DNA of 64,000 nt. It comes from Cornus controversa. Its lineage: Eukaryota > Streptophyta > Magnoliopsida > Cornales > Cornaceae. Numbering within the stretch: position 1 is the first letter of the stretch; every line of letters starts with the position of its first letter. A program made the translations under genes and the position numbers. The stretch covers positions 53,436,270 to 53,500,269 of the forward strand of contig CM048846.1 of NCBI GenBank assembly GCA_026545225.1. The letters run 5' to 3'. The notes beneath the pieces were generated by a model, which was given only the letters and a program-made list of their open reading frames with translations, was not told where the DNA came from and ran no database searches. Shown piece after piece: positions 21,613 to 34,400 of this stretch.

Positions 21613-21850
21613 TAGGAGGGAAAAAAAACAAAAGTCAAACGGTCTGTTCGAGTGTAATTTGACATAATATTAGAAAAGGTTAGTCAATTTAACCCAAATA
21701 TATAAAACATTGGTCTTAATTTATTTTCTGGAAATGATATATATTTTGTTGTTGTTAAGTTCTGGAAATAATTTTTCTTGCAACCAATTCACATGTGAAA
21801 TCCCCATAATTTGATATGATTTGACGAGGACAAAGTGAGCGAGTAAGTTT

Positions 21851-21893
<43 letters not shown>

Positions 21894-22215
21894 AAATATT
21901 GCTTTTCTAGGGATGTCTCATCCATTCATCTTTCTCTCTCTTGCATTTAATTTTCTTCCTTCCTACTAAACGGAAAGAAAAGAAATAAAGGTCAAACGGT
22001 CTCTCCGAATGTAATTTGACCTAATCTTACGAGAGGTCAGTCAATTTAATCTAAATATACAATGACATTGGTCTTAATTTATTTTCTAGAAATGATATAT
22101 ATTTTGTTGTTGTTAAGTTGTGAAAATGATTTTTGTTGCAACCAATTCACACATGAAATCCCCGGAATTTGATATGATTTGACGAGAACAAAGTGAGTGA
22201 GTAAGTTTCAAAAAA
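21541..22215. repeat. tandem duplication of a 310-360 bp segment
   Basis: 21541-21860 and 21903-22215 are diverged direct copies, including CATTTAATTTTCTTCCTTCC, GTCAAACGGTCT and GATTTGACGAG. Part of the unit recurs a third time at 23545-23775. Each copy contains the outer end of a Mutator-like terminal repeat related to 53234-54063. Confidence 0.65.
21853..21893. repeat. (AT)n microsatellite
   Basis: AT dinucleotide run between the two tandem copies. Confidence 0.85.
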
Positions 22216-22348
22216 GGAAAAAAGTCCAATGTGGTCATTTTAAGTAAAAAGACAGAGAGGATAGAGTATGTGATTTTTTTTCTCAACGAGTTTTGATACA
22301 AACAAAGAAGTCCCTCCATATCTCATTCTCAAGTCAAGACTCAAGACC

Positions 22349-22804
22349 TAGGAAGCACGGACACAGACATGGGTACGACACGACACGAACAAGACGATAC
22401 AAGAAATTCTAAAAAAAAGACATGGACACAACGAGGATACGTGTATAAAATAATAAGATAATACATTAATATATATTAATTATTCAACAAAAAAAGACTA
22501 CATTACATAAATACTTTAACTTATCATCAATCAATTAAGAACCAAATAAACTTATAAACAAAAATAGACAAATAGATTAAAGAACCATATTTATTTAGTC
22601 CTATATATATATTTAGCTAAATTTTTAATCATAACTTAGTCGCATATACTTTTCTTTCAAAATACTTAAATATACATTACTTCTACGAAGTGTCCGATAC
22701 GTATTCGAGGAGTGTCCAAAAAGTGTCCGAAAAGTGTCCTAAAAAAATGTCAGGAGTGTCCGACACGGGTACGGCACCCTCGGTGAGGTGTCTGTACTTT
22801 CTAG
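22349..22804 (-). mobile_element. GTGTCGGACAC-type Mutator-like MITE, copy 2
   Basis: TAGGAAGCACGGACAC at the left and the inverted GTGTCTGTACTTTCTAG at the right. It is flanked by CTCAAGACC (22340-22348) and CTTAAGACC (22805-22813), a 9-bp duplication with one mismatch, the size made by Mutator-like elements. The paralogous stretch at 25370-25390 (ATCAAGACCTTACTTA) lacks the element and serves as an empty site. Inverted relative to copy 1, with 1.1 kb between them. Confidence 0.7.
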
Positions 22805-22836
22805 CTTAAGACCTTACTTACTGTCCATATTATGAA

Positions 22837-23017
22837 GAGCAATGCTACACGTCATGAAAATATTTCATGAATTTTTATCTTGAATGATGTGGCAATTAAA
22901 TGGTGAGTTAGTATTGGTGGGATTCCCCCCATACACAGAATGTCAATGATATTATTACTTGCCACATCATTCATGAAGGCAATTCATGATAAAATTTCAT
23001 GACGTTTAGCATTTCTC
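22837..23017. mobile_element. 181-bp foldback MITE (GAGCAATGCTACACGTCATGAAA family), copy A
   Basis: Inverted ends GAGCAATGCTACACGTCATG and GAGAAATGCTAAACGTCATG. Perfect 9-bp duplication TATTATGAA (22828-22836, 23018-23026). The paralogous locus near 25395 has a single TATCATGAA without the element. A second copy is at 48510-48722. The 9-bp duplication suggests a Mutator-like origin. Confidence 0.8.
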
Positions 23018-23189
23018 TATTATGAAGTCAAGTCATTGCTCACGAACCACATTAGATAGCAAGTGCTTATCTCCTCCCATTCTCTTTCCATCAAATCAAA
23101 TTATGTACGAGAGCTTTACCTTGCATCAAAGCCAAATATATATTTCTAACATATTTGACCATTATTGTTCCACTAATCATCACAATTAA

Positions 23190-23620
23190 TCACCATGACC
23201 GAAGATCATTGAAAATAATTTGTGATAAAATTTTTGTTGATTAATCAAATATGTTAGGAGCAAGATTGAAGATTATTGGTGGTCATGGATGATGACGGTA
23301 GTGGTTAGTTATTTCAGAAATCAGATTTTTTTATTGTTAAATTATTTAGAATTAGAATGGTAAAATCATCCTAAAATCTCTCAAATCATCAAAGGGAATG
23401 TCAGTGCAATTACAGCAAAGCAAACCTCAGGAGAAGTCATTGTATTTTACTTTATTGGAAATATAATGTGATATTATAATGCAAGGGAAAATTGTCTTTT
23501 CACACTTTAAATTTATTATGGAGAAATAGATTTAGAGGAGATGAAAGAAATAAAGGTCAAACGGTCTCTCCGAGTGTAATTTGACCTAACTTTAGAGGAT
23601 TAGTGAATTTAACCAAATAT
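23190..23620. mobile_element. half of a Mutator-like foldback element
   Basis: Matches in inverted and direct orientation to the middle and right arm of the element at 53234-54063 (shared words GGTCATGGATGATGA-like, ATAATGTGATATTATAATGC and AAATAAAGGTCAAACGGTCT). The outer left arm is missing. Confidence 0.55.
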
Positions 23621-23773
23621 ATAAAGATATTGGTCTTAATTTATTTTCTAAAAAATGATATATATTTTTTGCATGTTGTTGTTCTGGAAATGATTTTTTT
23701 TTTGCAACCAATACACACCTGAAATCCCCAGAATTTGATATGATTTCACGAGTACAAAGTGAGCGAGTAAGGG

Positions 23774-23917
23774 TGTGTTCACTAATGAAAACGTTTTCTA
23801 TTTTTGCGTTAAGAAAAAAATAGAAATATATTCTTGTTTTTCTGAGTGGAAACAGAAAGTAGAAATAACATTCATTAAAACTTGTTTTGAAAACAAAAAC
23901 TGTCTTTAGTAACACAA
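23774..23917. mobile_element. short MITE with TGTGTT-ACTAA ends
   Basis: GTGTGTTCACTAATGAAAACG at the left is roughly inverted in CTGTCTTTAGTAACACAAA at the right. The target duplication is not clear. Confidence 0.3.
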
Positions 23918-24744
23918 AATTTAATTTTCTATTTTATTTTTAATTCATCTATTAAAAACTAACATTCAATCACAGTAAAAGATATAATTTGCAACTAGTT
24001 CAATAATTGTTCCTATTGCTTGCATTAAAAAAAAACTTGACATTTACCAAATAAAAAAAATTACTCAACTTGATTGTCAACCACCTCTTTCTATAGCACA
24101 CCCCTTAAATACTTAAAGTCACAAATCCTAACAATACCTAATACATGAACATAAAATACAACATCTAGTTTTTTTTTTTTCATTTGCTTAAACTCCTAAT
24201 AACATATACTTGGACTCTTTACCTATTCATCTGACTAGCTATTTATAGGCTTTCTGTTGTAATTCCTATTTTTTTTAATGTATTTTGAATATACAAATCA
24301 TTAATCATTTATGCCTACATATAAAAAAACTAACATGTATATCAAGTTTAGGTGAAATACTTTATGGAAGACTCGATAAATTTATTTTGTAAGAATTGGA
24401 TAATTTTTCTTTTCTTTTCTTTTTCTTTCTTTTTTTCATATTTGAACTTGTAACTATTAAACAATACAAAAAAAATTTCCAAGCTGAACGAGTCTTCCAT
24501 AAGTATGATATCATATATATGTGAAAATTAATTAAAAAATATGATACAAGTTAAAAGATAATAATAATATACATAACATGTATATTATAAAGAGTTATTA
24601 TTTATAAGTGAATTTATGCACATTATATATTATCATATTAATTTATTATATATTATTTAACTAAGTAGACAAGAAAAAGATTCTAATATGTAAATAAGAA
24701 AATAATTGTGCAAAAAATCATGGGTGGTGAAAGTTATGTTTAAG
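23918..24744. other. AT-rich intergenic DNA
   Basis: No gene, no clear repeat boundary; several A/T runs only. Confidence 0.4.
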
Positions 24745-24972
24745 GACAAGGATCCTCTACAGCCAAATCTCTCTCCTGATTTTTGCAAACCTTAATCACG
24801 CAGTTCAAATTTAGTCTCATTATCATCTTGTTTAATTTTAGAACTTGTCAATTCAGTTGTAATAGAAATTTTAAATTGGAATTTAACAAGATGATGACGT
24901 GACTAAATTTGAACGGCATGAGTGAGGTCTATGGAATTCAGGAGAAAGATTTGGCTGGAGAGGATCCTTGTC
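24745..24972. mobile_element. 228-bp foldback MITE (GACAAGGATCCTCT ends)
   Basis: The left end GACAAGGATCCTCTACAGCC and the inverse of the right end GACAAGGATCCTCTCCAGCC match over more than 30 bases, continuing through AAATCT-TCTCCTGA. The inner parts also pair (AATTTAGTC...GACTAAATTTGAAC). Target duplication not resolved. Confidence 0.65.
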
Positions 24973-25431
24973 GAATGTATCATGCGATTCAGATTTAGTC
25001 TCCTCATAATCTTGTTTAATATTATATATAATTTAACTAAGTGAGTCTCGCTACATTGGAGAAAATATTCTCCTGCTGTAGAAAAGAAATAGAAGAAATA
25101 TATATATATTTTTATTTTCTCCTCTTTTCACAAAAATGAGAAACATTTTTCATTAAAGAGAACAAAAACATTTTATTAAATATAATTTTTTCTTTTATTT
25201 TTAACTTTTTAGAGGATAGAAACAAAAAGAATATATATATATATATATATATATATCTCAAAATAAGATCATGGACGTTGCTCATAGTCCAGTATGATCA
25301 TTTTTAGTAAGAAGATAGAGGATAGAGAATGTGATATTTTTCAACCATACCAACAAAGAACTCCCTCCATATATCAAGACCTTACTTAATGTTCATATCA
25401 TGAAGTCAAGTCATTGCTTGCGAACCACATT
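24973..25431. other. AT-rich DNA including a paralog of 22220-22836
   Basis: From about 25270 on, the sequence (AGTCCAGTATGATCATTTTTAG, CTCCCTCCATAT and CAAGACCTTACTTAATG) is a diverged duplicate of 22225-22348 plus 22805-22836. An (AT)n tract lies at 25233-25257. Confidence 0.5.
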
Positions 25432-25812
25432 GGACAATACTTACCTACTCACCGGTGTATAGGTGAGCCCTCCTGACCACTCATGTGTTTCAATAAAAAA
25501 TGAACACATCAACTTTAATTACAAAATTAAATTTAAAATGCAATAAATAAGTATAATAAATGAAGTTTAAAAGTGGTCGAACAATACTTACCTACTCACC
25601 AGTGTAGGTGAGCCCTCCTGATCACTGATGTGTTCCAATAAAAAAATGAACACATCAATTTTAAAGTGTAATAAATAAGTATAATAAATGAGATAATCTC
25701 ATTTATTATACTTATTTATTACACTTTAAAATTGATGTGTTCATTTTTTTATTGGAACACATCAGTGATCAGGAGGGCTCACCTACACTGGTGAGTAGGT
25801 AAGTATTATTCG
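25432..25812. mobile_element. three-armed palindromic insertion, 381 bp
   Basis: Flanked by the 8-bp duplication ACCACATT (25424-25431, 25813-25820); the empty paralogous site is near 23048. It contains three copies of a module beginning AATACTTACCTACTCACC: a diverged direct copy (about 25436-25575), a second direct copy (25583-25694) and an inverted copy (25696-25807). The last two form a perfect 112-bp-arm palindrome around the single base 25695; with one further mismatch it extends to 25573-25817. The 8-bp duplication fits a hAT-type element. Confidence 0.8.
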
Positions 25813-26704
25813 ACCACATTAAATAGCAAGTGCTCATCTCCTCCCATTCTCTCTCCATCAAATCAAATTACGTACTGAGACCTTCACCTTGCATCAAAGC
25901 CAAATATATATTTCTAATATATTTGATCCATTATTGTTCCACTAATTAAGATAATTAATCCAAACAAAACAAACAGAGCTAGCGGAAAAGGACGCCTCAA
26001 TACTACATCATTGACAAGTTGCATTCTTCTCTTTCACTCCTATTATATTATTGTAGCAATTAAGAAGAACAGAGAATAATATGGTTATCCTCTTTTAATT
26101 AATACAGTATTTAAAAGTTTATCCTTTCTAATTTGTTTAAATTTCCTAACCCATCATGATATATATCTCACCATGTTATGTTAGCATACCCCTTCAATTC
26201 CTATAATATAATATACAATAAAGATGATATAATTTTAACGGTAACAATTTAAGTCTCAAATAAAATAAATACACGGGATACACAAGACCACGACAGAAAA
26301 CCCAAAAGAGAATTAAAAAAATATGCAATAAAAACAAGATTTAACAAAAATCACTCGCTAAAAGCAATTTTAAACCTACTATTTAGTGATATAAGGTAAT
26401 ATTGTAAGAAATCTTCTCCTTGGTCAACGGCTACATCATTGTAAAGTCATGATCTAAAGAAAAAATAGGAAAAAAAACAAAAGAAAAGTATCAAGAATAT
26501 TTTGAGTGATATTAAAATTATGTTGATGGAAGTGTTGAACAAATAGAAATAGTGTACGTTATTGATTTTTAGAAATTTCAGAACGGAAAAAGACAACCTA
26601 ATTAAAGAAGAAAATGACTGAGAAGGATCCAGAATTGGTTGAGGTGGGATAAAAGATGGTGCTGGGAGGAAGCCATATATATATATAGACGATATATATA
26701 TAGA

Positions 26705-26749
<45 letters not shown>

Positions 26750-26883
26750 ATTTTGGCTTCCATTCGTTTTAAGCTCCTATTTTTGATAAGATTGTCCTAC
26801 AGTACCCAATCAAACCAAATGGATTCCCCTTTGTCTTTGTAGAGGTTCCAAATATGCTTCTCATGGAAACTCTATTATTAAGT
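25813..26883. other. AT-rich DNA; first part paralogous to 23040-23190
   Basis: 25813-25960 matches 23045-23190 (AGCAAGTGCT, CTCCTCCCATTCTCT, CACCTTGCATCAAAGCC and ATATTTCTAA). The rest is unassigned. An (AT)n tract with two inserted GACG words lies at 26670-26741. Confidence 0.45.
26670..26741. repeat. (AT)n microsatellite with GACG interruptions
   Basis: AT runs interrupted twice by AGACG. Confidence 0.8.
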
Positions 26884-26923
26884 GTAGCCAAATGGGGGTA
26901 AGCCAATGCCCCCTTTTGGCTAC
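26884..26923. repeat. 40-bp hairpin
   Basis: GTAGCCAAATGGGGG (26884-26898) pairs with CCCCCTTTTGGCTAC (26909-26923) with one mismatch, leaving a 10-base loop. Confidence 0.7.
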
Positions 26924-27626
26924 TTGAGTTAAGGAATGATCATAATCTCATATCTAGATCCCAATGGAGTGATGTTGCTAAAGTGGGAGTTGTTATTAAT
27001 CACAACCAGTGGAGAGTTTGCCATAGATTCATTGATTTTGTCCCCACCATTGGAAATGTTGAGCAACTGCATGCCTTTAAATAGGCCTTCAATTCAAAAC
27101 TCTGCTATCTGGATGCTCGCTCGCTCCCTCTGGATCGGAGCATTCAACCTAGGTTTAGCCTACGGAGCCCTTCTCTCACCTTCTCCTTATACCTCCTAGT
27201 CATATTATGCTCCTTTTGTACTTCGTGTTTTATCATTCTAAAATCAACTCCAATCACTGGAAAAAAAAGAATTTTTTTTTCTTAGTAGTGTTATAATTTT
27301 AATAATGATAGCATTTTTACGATATATGTATGATTATATTTATGATGGTGGATGAATGATTTTATATGGTTTGTGGTGTTTATACATAGATGAGGCTCTA
27401 GGGTTTATGTTTTCAATGTAATTTTATGGCAGTTGTAAAGGGTAAAATAATTGTTGCCCCTAGGCCTAATTTATGTTTATTGCAAATTATTATGTATATC
27501 TCACAAAGTCATGTAATAGTTTGTAGAGAATTCATCTACAATGGAGAATTATTAAGCCTCTAATCATGGAGAATGTGCCAAAGCATGAAGAAGTTGGAAC
27601 TTTTTTGAAGTCTAAGCACATGGGGA
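26924..27626. other. unassigned intergenic DNA
   Basis: Somewhat more mixed base composition at 26930-27200, including a TAAATAGG word near 27076 that could be a promoter element, but no recognisable coding sequence follows. Confidence 0.35.
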
Positions 27627-27783
27627 TAGGGGTGGCAATTTCCTCCGCCCCGGTGGGTTTCCGCCCTGCTCCGCCCCTAATGGAGGGGATTTGGTCCGCC
27701 CCTAATAGGAGTAGGGGCAGGTATGATTTTTTTAAGAAAACCTGCCTAGTACCCGCCCCGGCCCGATTATATACACACATATA

Positions 27784-27819
<36 letters not shown>

Positions 27820-28312
27820 GACATAATTATATGAAATGTGTCATTTCTTTTATTATTATATTAGTTATATAAATATAGTATACTAGATATATGACAGTCA
27901 CTAAAGTTACCTTGTTCTGCTCTATTCCACTCTTTATCTTATGACTAAAAGAGAACTCTCTCTATCTTATGTACATAATAAATCTATAATAAAGAAAAAT
28001 ATTGAAGACCAATACCATTTCTATCTCCATCTACATATGTATGTATGTGTGTTATTTTCTTTGGTCTTATATATTGGGGTTTTGTTTGTAGGAGTGTTGT
28101 ATCATCTTTTGGGTACATTTAGCCCAAACATCGAATTCAAAGCAAATAAAGCAAAGGATTTTAAGAATTTTGTTATTCCTCTCTTTCTCTGAATGGGGCG
28201 GTGGTGGTATGTTTACGACAAACCCGTTAGGGTTCTTAACGGGAGATGGATTAATAATTTTCTTGATGGGGTGGGGTAGGGTTTTGGCAAACCCGCCCCG
28301 TTGCCATCCCTA
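27627..28312. mobile_element. non-autonomous hAT-type element, 686 bp
   Basis: Ends TAGGGGTGGCAA (27627) and TTGCCATCCCTA (28312) are inverted; flanks CATGGGGA (27619-27626) and CATGGGAA (28313-28320) make an 8-bp duplication with one mismatch. GC-rich ends (GGGGCGGG/CCCGCCCC words), AT-rich middle with an (AT)n tract near 27781-27815. No transposase. TAGGGGTGGCAA-type ends are common in plant hAT derivatives. Confidence 0.75.
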
Positions 28313-28439
28313 CATGGGAAGAATTGCTCGTGAGAACTACTTGGAGATTAAGTTTTTTACATAACTAAAGATATAGGTTAGATAAGTCTCATTTATGATT
28401 TTATCTTTATCATGTATGTATAGATGTGTGATTATTATT

Positions 28440-31400
28440 ATATTCTTGAGTAATATTAATATTTATTATTAATATAAATAATATTATTTAGTCATATTAA
28501 TATTCTTTATTAATTAATATAAAACATTTTATTAATTGTACATACTATACTATAATATTATATTATTTTAATTTGGTTATTTTATTTATTGACATGTAAA
28601 ATTTCACTTTGGATTTTTTTTTTCCTAGTTACAAGAATTGTTTGCACCCAAAGAGACTTGATCCTTAGAGCTAATGCTTGCTAGGCCTTTAGATATTTTA
28701 TTTAATGATCATTTAATAATGTTATCATAAATTATATTACTTACTAATATAAACATTTATTATTATATAAAATAAATTATTAATTATACACACTTATAGT
28801 ATAATATTATTTAATATTAATAGATTATTTTATTTATTGGTTTCATATAACGAACAATTATTATTATTTATATCTTATTATTTAATTGGATAAATTTTGT
28901 ATGGTTATACTCAAAAATATAATATTATAATTTATTATCTTATTTATTGATAATGTAATGAAAGCACAAAAATATAATATTATTATTTATATCTTATATA
29001 TTTATCATGAACAAATTGTTTCATAAATAATATAAATTATATTATTTAACAATATGTATATTTTAATAATGTAAATTATATAATATTATTATCAATAATA
29101 TAAATATATATATTATTAATTATACATACTACACCAATATTTTTTAATATTATAATTAGGTTATTTTATTTATTAATTATATAATATTAGGTTTCATATG
29201 TGAAATATCATAAATTATTGTTATTATATAACATTATCAAATTGTACATTTTAACTTAAATTGGTAACTAAATAAAAATTGTATTATATATTTTATTTTT
29301 TATATTCTGAAAAATATTTAATTAAATTTTATCATTGTTGCATAGTTTAATTTATTTCTTATATAATTATTAATAATATAACTTTTTTTTTTACGTAGTA
29401 ATATATGAAGTTTTATAAATTATTATTTATTTTTAATATAGTATATGAAATTAAATAATATAACTTTAACTATTATCTATAAAATTATATTGTATATGTT
29501 TTATTTATATTTTGAAAAAAAGTAATTAAAACTTTATATTTATAATATATTAACTATATATTTATCATAAATTATTGTTGTTATAAACAGTATTAATTAT
29601 ATTATTTAGTAATACAGACATTTATTATTAACCACTACACTTTAATATTATTTAATATTAATTGGATTATTTTATTTATTGATATTTGTTTTAGTATAAG
29701 GTTTAGGTTAATGATCCTCGTTTCATATAAAGAATAATTTATTATCTCATATATTTTATTAGTATAGTTTTAATCATAAATTATTGTTATTTTATAACAA
29801 CGTTATATAATATGTATAAAATTATATGGTACATCATCATTGTTATATAATATAAATTATATTATTTAGGTTATTTTATTTATTAATGATATAATATTAG
29901 GTTTCATCTAAGGAATAATTTATTATGTAATAGTTTTTTAATATAGTTTAATAGTTGAAATATCATACATTTTTGTTATTATATAGCACAACATTATCGG
30001 TTATCTATAAGATTATATTGTACATTTTAACTTAAAATGGTAACTATCATTGTTATACAATATACTAACTTTATATTTATCACAAATTAATGGGAACTAT
30101 CGTAAATTACTTTCATATTTAATGTAATTGGTCTAATATTATGTAAAGAAATACAAACAAATATAATATTATTATTTATACCTTACATGATTTGTTGTTA
30201 TTCCATATATTTTGTGTTGAAAATATAATTTATATGAATGTCAAAAATAATTTTACTTTTTATTGTAGAACTAATTATTTACAGTAGGGTTGCAACTCGG
30301 GCGGGTTAGAGGTACAACTCGGGCTCAACCCTACATATGAAATGTTCAATCCTAACTCAACCCTAACTACTCAACCCTAGCCCAACCCATCCTTAAATTT
30401 TTAAACTCGGATTGGAAACTCGGGTTGAGATTTCGGGTTAGAAAGTCGGGTTAATTCGGGTTATCTATATCACCAATCTCTATATTGAAAATTTAAAGTG
30501 ATCTTTAATAAGTTTCATATTATATTACTCCTAAACACACAAAATTAAGAACTTAATGCAAATTTCTAAAAAATTACAAACAAATTTTTAGGAAATTAAT
30601 TATCCAAAGTGTTAACATACAATAAATTAAGATTTAAATAAAGAAAGTTGAAAAGAAAAAGGTTATCATAATTTGAATATTATATATAATATATTTAAAA
30701 TAAAAACTATGTATAAAAATAATATTACAATTCGGGTTTGGGTTGGGCTCGGGTTGTTGACACCTCAACCCTAGCTCAACACTAATTAAGTTCGGGTTGA
30801 GATTTTTCAACCCAAACTCAACCCTAACTGTAAAAATAGTTGCCCAACCTCGTAAAAAATCGGGTTGGGCTCGGGTTGAATTCGGGTTGCCCAACCCAAG
30901 TTGCACCCCTAGTTTACGGTATATTATATTATGTAATTTTTTGATAGTATGTAATAAAAATTTTAAATATCACATATTTTTTAAATTGTTTACGTATGCA
31001 ATATATGAAATTTTATAAATTATTATTTATTTTCAATAAAATATATAAAATTTTATAATATAACTATATATGTAATCTATAAAATTATATATTTTTTATT
31101 TATATTTTGAGACCTCATAGTTATATAACATATGAACTATATATTTTTCACAAATTAGTGGTCATATAAATATTTATTATTAATTATACATGCTACACTA
31201 TAATATTATTTAATATTAATTATGTTTCATATCATTAATTATTTTCATTTTTAATGTAATTGATATGATATTATGTAAAGAAACACAAATAAATATAATA
31301 TTATTATTTATATCTTACATGATTTGTTGTTCATATGCTGTAGAATGTCAAAAATAATTTTACTTATTATACTATGTAAATTTTTAATAGTATGAATAAA

Positions 31401-34400
31401 AAAATTTAAATATCACATATTTTTTAATAAATTAGTTTATAACATTATTTTTCTAATTTAATTAAAAATGTAATATATTTTGTTTACGTAGTTTTGTAAT
31501 ATATGAAATTTTATAAATTATTATTTATTTTCAATAAATTATATATTATAACATTATAAATTCTCCATAATATTATATTGTTCATTTTAAGTTATAATGA
31601 CAACTAAATATAAATTATTTTATATACTTTTTTAAAAGAATTTAATTAAATCATTATAGTTTTATAATATATTAACTATATATTTATCATAAATTAATGT
31701 TGTCATAAATTATATTATTTAATATTATAAACAATTATTAATAATATAAAATAAGTTATTAATTATATACACTACACTATAATATTATTTAATATTTGGC
31801 ATATTATTTTATTTATTGAACATGTAATATTGGGTTTCATATAATGAATAATTTATTATGTACAAAATATCATAAATTATAGTTATTATATAACAACATT
31901 ATCAACAATATTATCTATAAAATTTTACTGTACATTTTAACTTATAATGGCATCTAAATATAAATTATTTTATATATTTTTTATTCATATTTGTAATAAA
32001 ATTTAATTAAAAGTTTATAGTTATATAATATATTGACTATATAATTATCATAAATTACTCTTGTCATAAATAAAATAAATTATATTATATTTAATATTAA
32101 TTAGATTGTTTTATTTATTGATCATATAATATTTGTTCTCATATGACGAATAATTTCTTATGTAATATATTGTACTAATATATTTTAATATGTGAAATAT
32201 AATATATTAGTTTTCATTTTTAACATAATAGGATTAAATTTACATAGTGAAATAACAAAAAAATAATAATATTATTTATGCATTTATATGTAATGAATTT
32301 CACAAAAATATAATATTATTATTTATATTTTACATATATATTTGTCATTAAAAAATTGTGTCATAAATATATAAATTACATTATTTAACAATATGAATAT
32401 TTTAATAATGTGAAATAATTTATTTATTAAATAATTTGCATTATAAAATTCTTTAATTTTAATTTGGTTATCTTATTTATTGATTGTATAATATTAGGTT
32501 TCATATAATGAATAATTTATTATGTAATATAATGTATTACTATAGTGAAATATTATAAATTCTTTTATTATATAATATAACATTATCTGTTATTTTTAAC
32601 TTATAATGGCAATTAAATATAAATTGTATTATATATTTTGTTTTTTATATTCTTAAAAATATTTAATTAATTTTTCATACTTATCATTGTTAGTATATTA
32701 ACTATTTATTTATCATAAATTAATGGAAACTATCATAAACAAATTTGATTTTTAATGTAATTGGTCTAATATTATGATAGGAAATACAAAAAAAATATAA
32801 TGTTATTATTGTTATCTTACATGATTTTGTTATTCCACATTACTTGCGTCGGAAATATAATTTATATTACATAAGTATGCAAAATATATTGTATAATTTC
32901 ATAAATAATTTACTTATTATCGTTTAAATAATCTTATGTGTTGATGTTATATTATACTATGTAAATTTTCAATAGTCTGTAATTAAAATTCTCAATATTA
33001 CATATTTATTAATAAATTAATTTAAAACATTATTTTTCTTATTTTATTAATAATATAATGTACTTTTTGATGTAGTTAATAATATATGGAATTTTATAAA
33101 TTATTATTTATTTTCAATGAAATATATGAAATTATATAATATAATTGTATCTCTAAACTATAAAATTATATATTTTTTATTTATATTTTAGGATAAATTA
33201 ATTAAAACCTCATAGTTATATAATATATGAACTATATATTTTTCACAAATTAGTGGTAATATAAATATTTATTATTAATTATACATACTACACTATAATA
33301 TTATTTAGTATTAATTAGGTTATTTTATTTATTGATGATATAATAATAGGTTTCATATAATGACTAATTTATTATGTAATTTTGGTTTAATAAAGTTTAA
33401 CATGTGAAATATCATAAATTGTTGTTATTTTTTAATAAATTAATATAAAACATTATTTTTCTAATTTAATTTAAAATGTAATATATTTTGTTTATGTAGT
33501 TTTGTAATATATGAAATTTTATAAATTATTCCTTATTTTCAATAAATTATATATTATAACCTTATGTATTCTCCATAATATTATACTGTACATTTTATGT
33601 TATAATGGCAACTAAATATAAATTATTTTATATATTTTTCTAAGAGAATTTAATTAAATCATTATAGTTTTATAATATATTAACTATATATTTATCATAA
33701 ATTAATGTTGTCATAAATTATATTATTTAATATTATAAACATTTATTAATAATATGAAATAATTTATTAATTATACACACTACACTATAACATTATTTAA
33801 TATTTATTATATTATTTTATTTATTGAACATGTAATATTGGGTTTCATATAGTGAATAATTTATTATGAACAAAATATCATAAATTATTGTTATTATATA
33901 ACAACATTATCAATAATATTATCTATAAAATTTTACTGTACATTTTAACTTATAATGGCATCTAAATATAAATTATTTTTTATATTTTTTATTCATATTT
34001 TTAATAAAATTTAATTAAAACCTTATAGTTATATAATATATTGACTATATATTTATCACAAATTAATCTTGTCATAAATAAAAAAATTATATTATTAATA
34101 TAATAATATACACACCACACTATGATAATATTTAATATTAATTAGATTGTTTTATTTATTGATCATATAATTTTTGTTTTCATATGACGAATAATTTCTT
34201 ACATAATATATTATATTAATATACTTTAATATGTGAAATATAATATATTAGTTTTCATTTTTAACGTAATTGGATTTAATTTATGTAGTAAAATAACAAA
34301 AAAATAATAATATTATTTATGTATTTATATGTAATGAATTTCAAAAAAGTATAATATTATTATTTATATCTTACATATATATTTATCATTAACAGTTGTG

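Noticed and set aside
26936-27199. 87-codon frame in a more mixed-composition region
   Set aside because: No known motif, no good start context, and no splice or promoter structure to support a gene.
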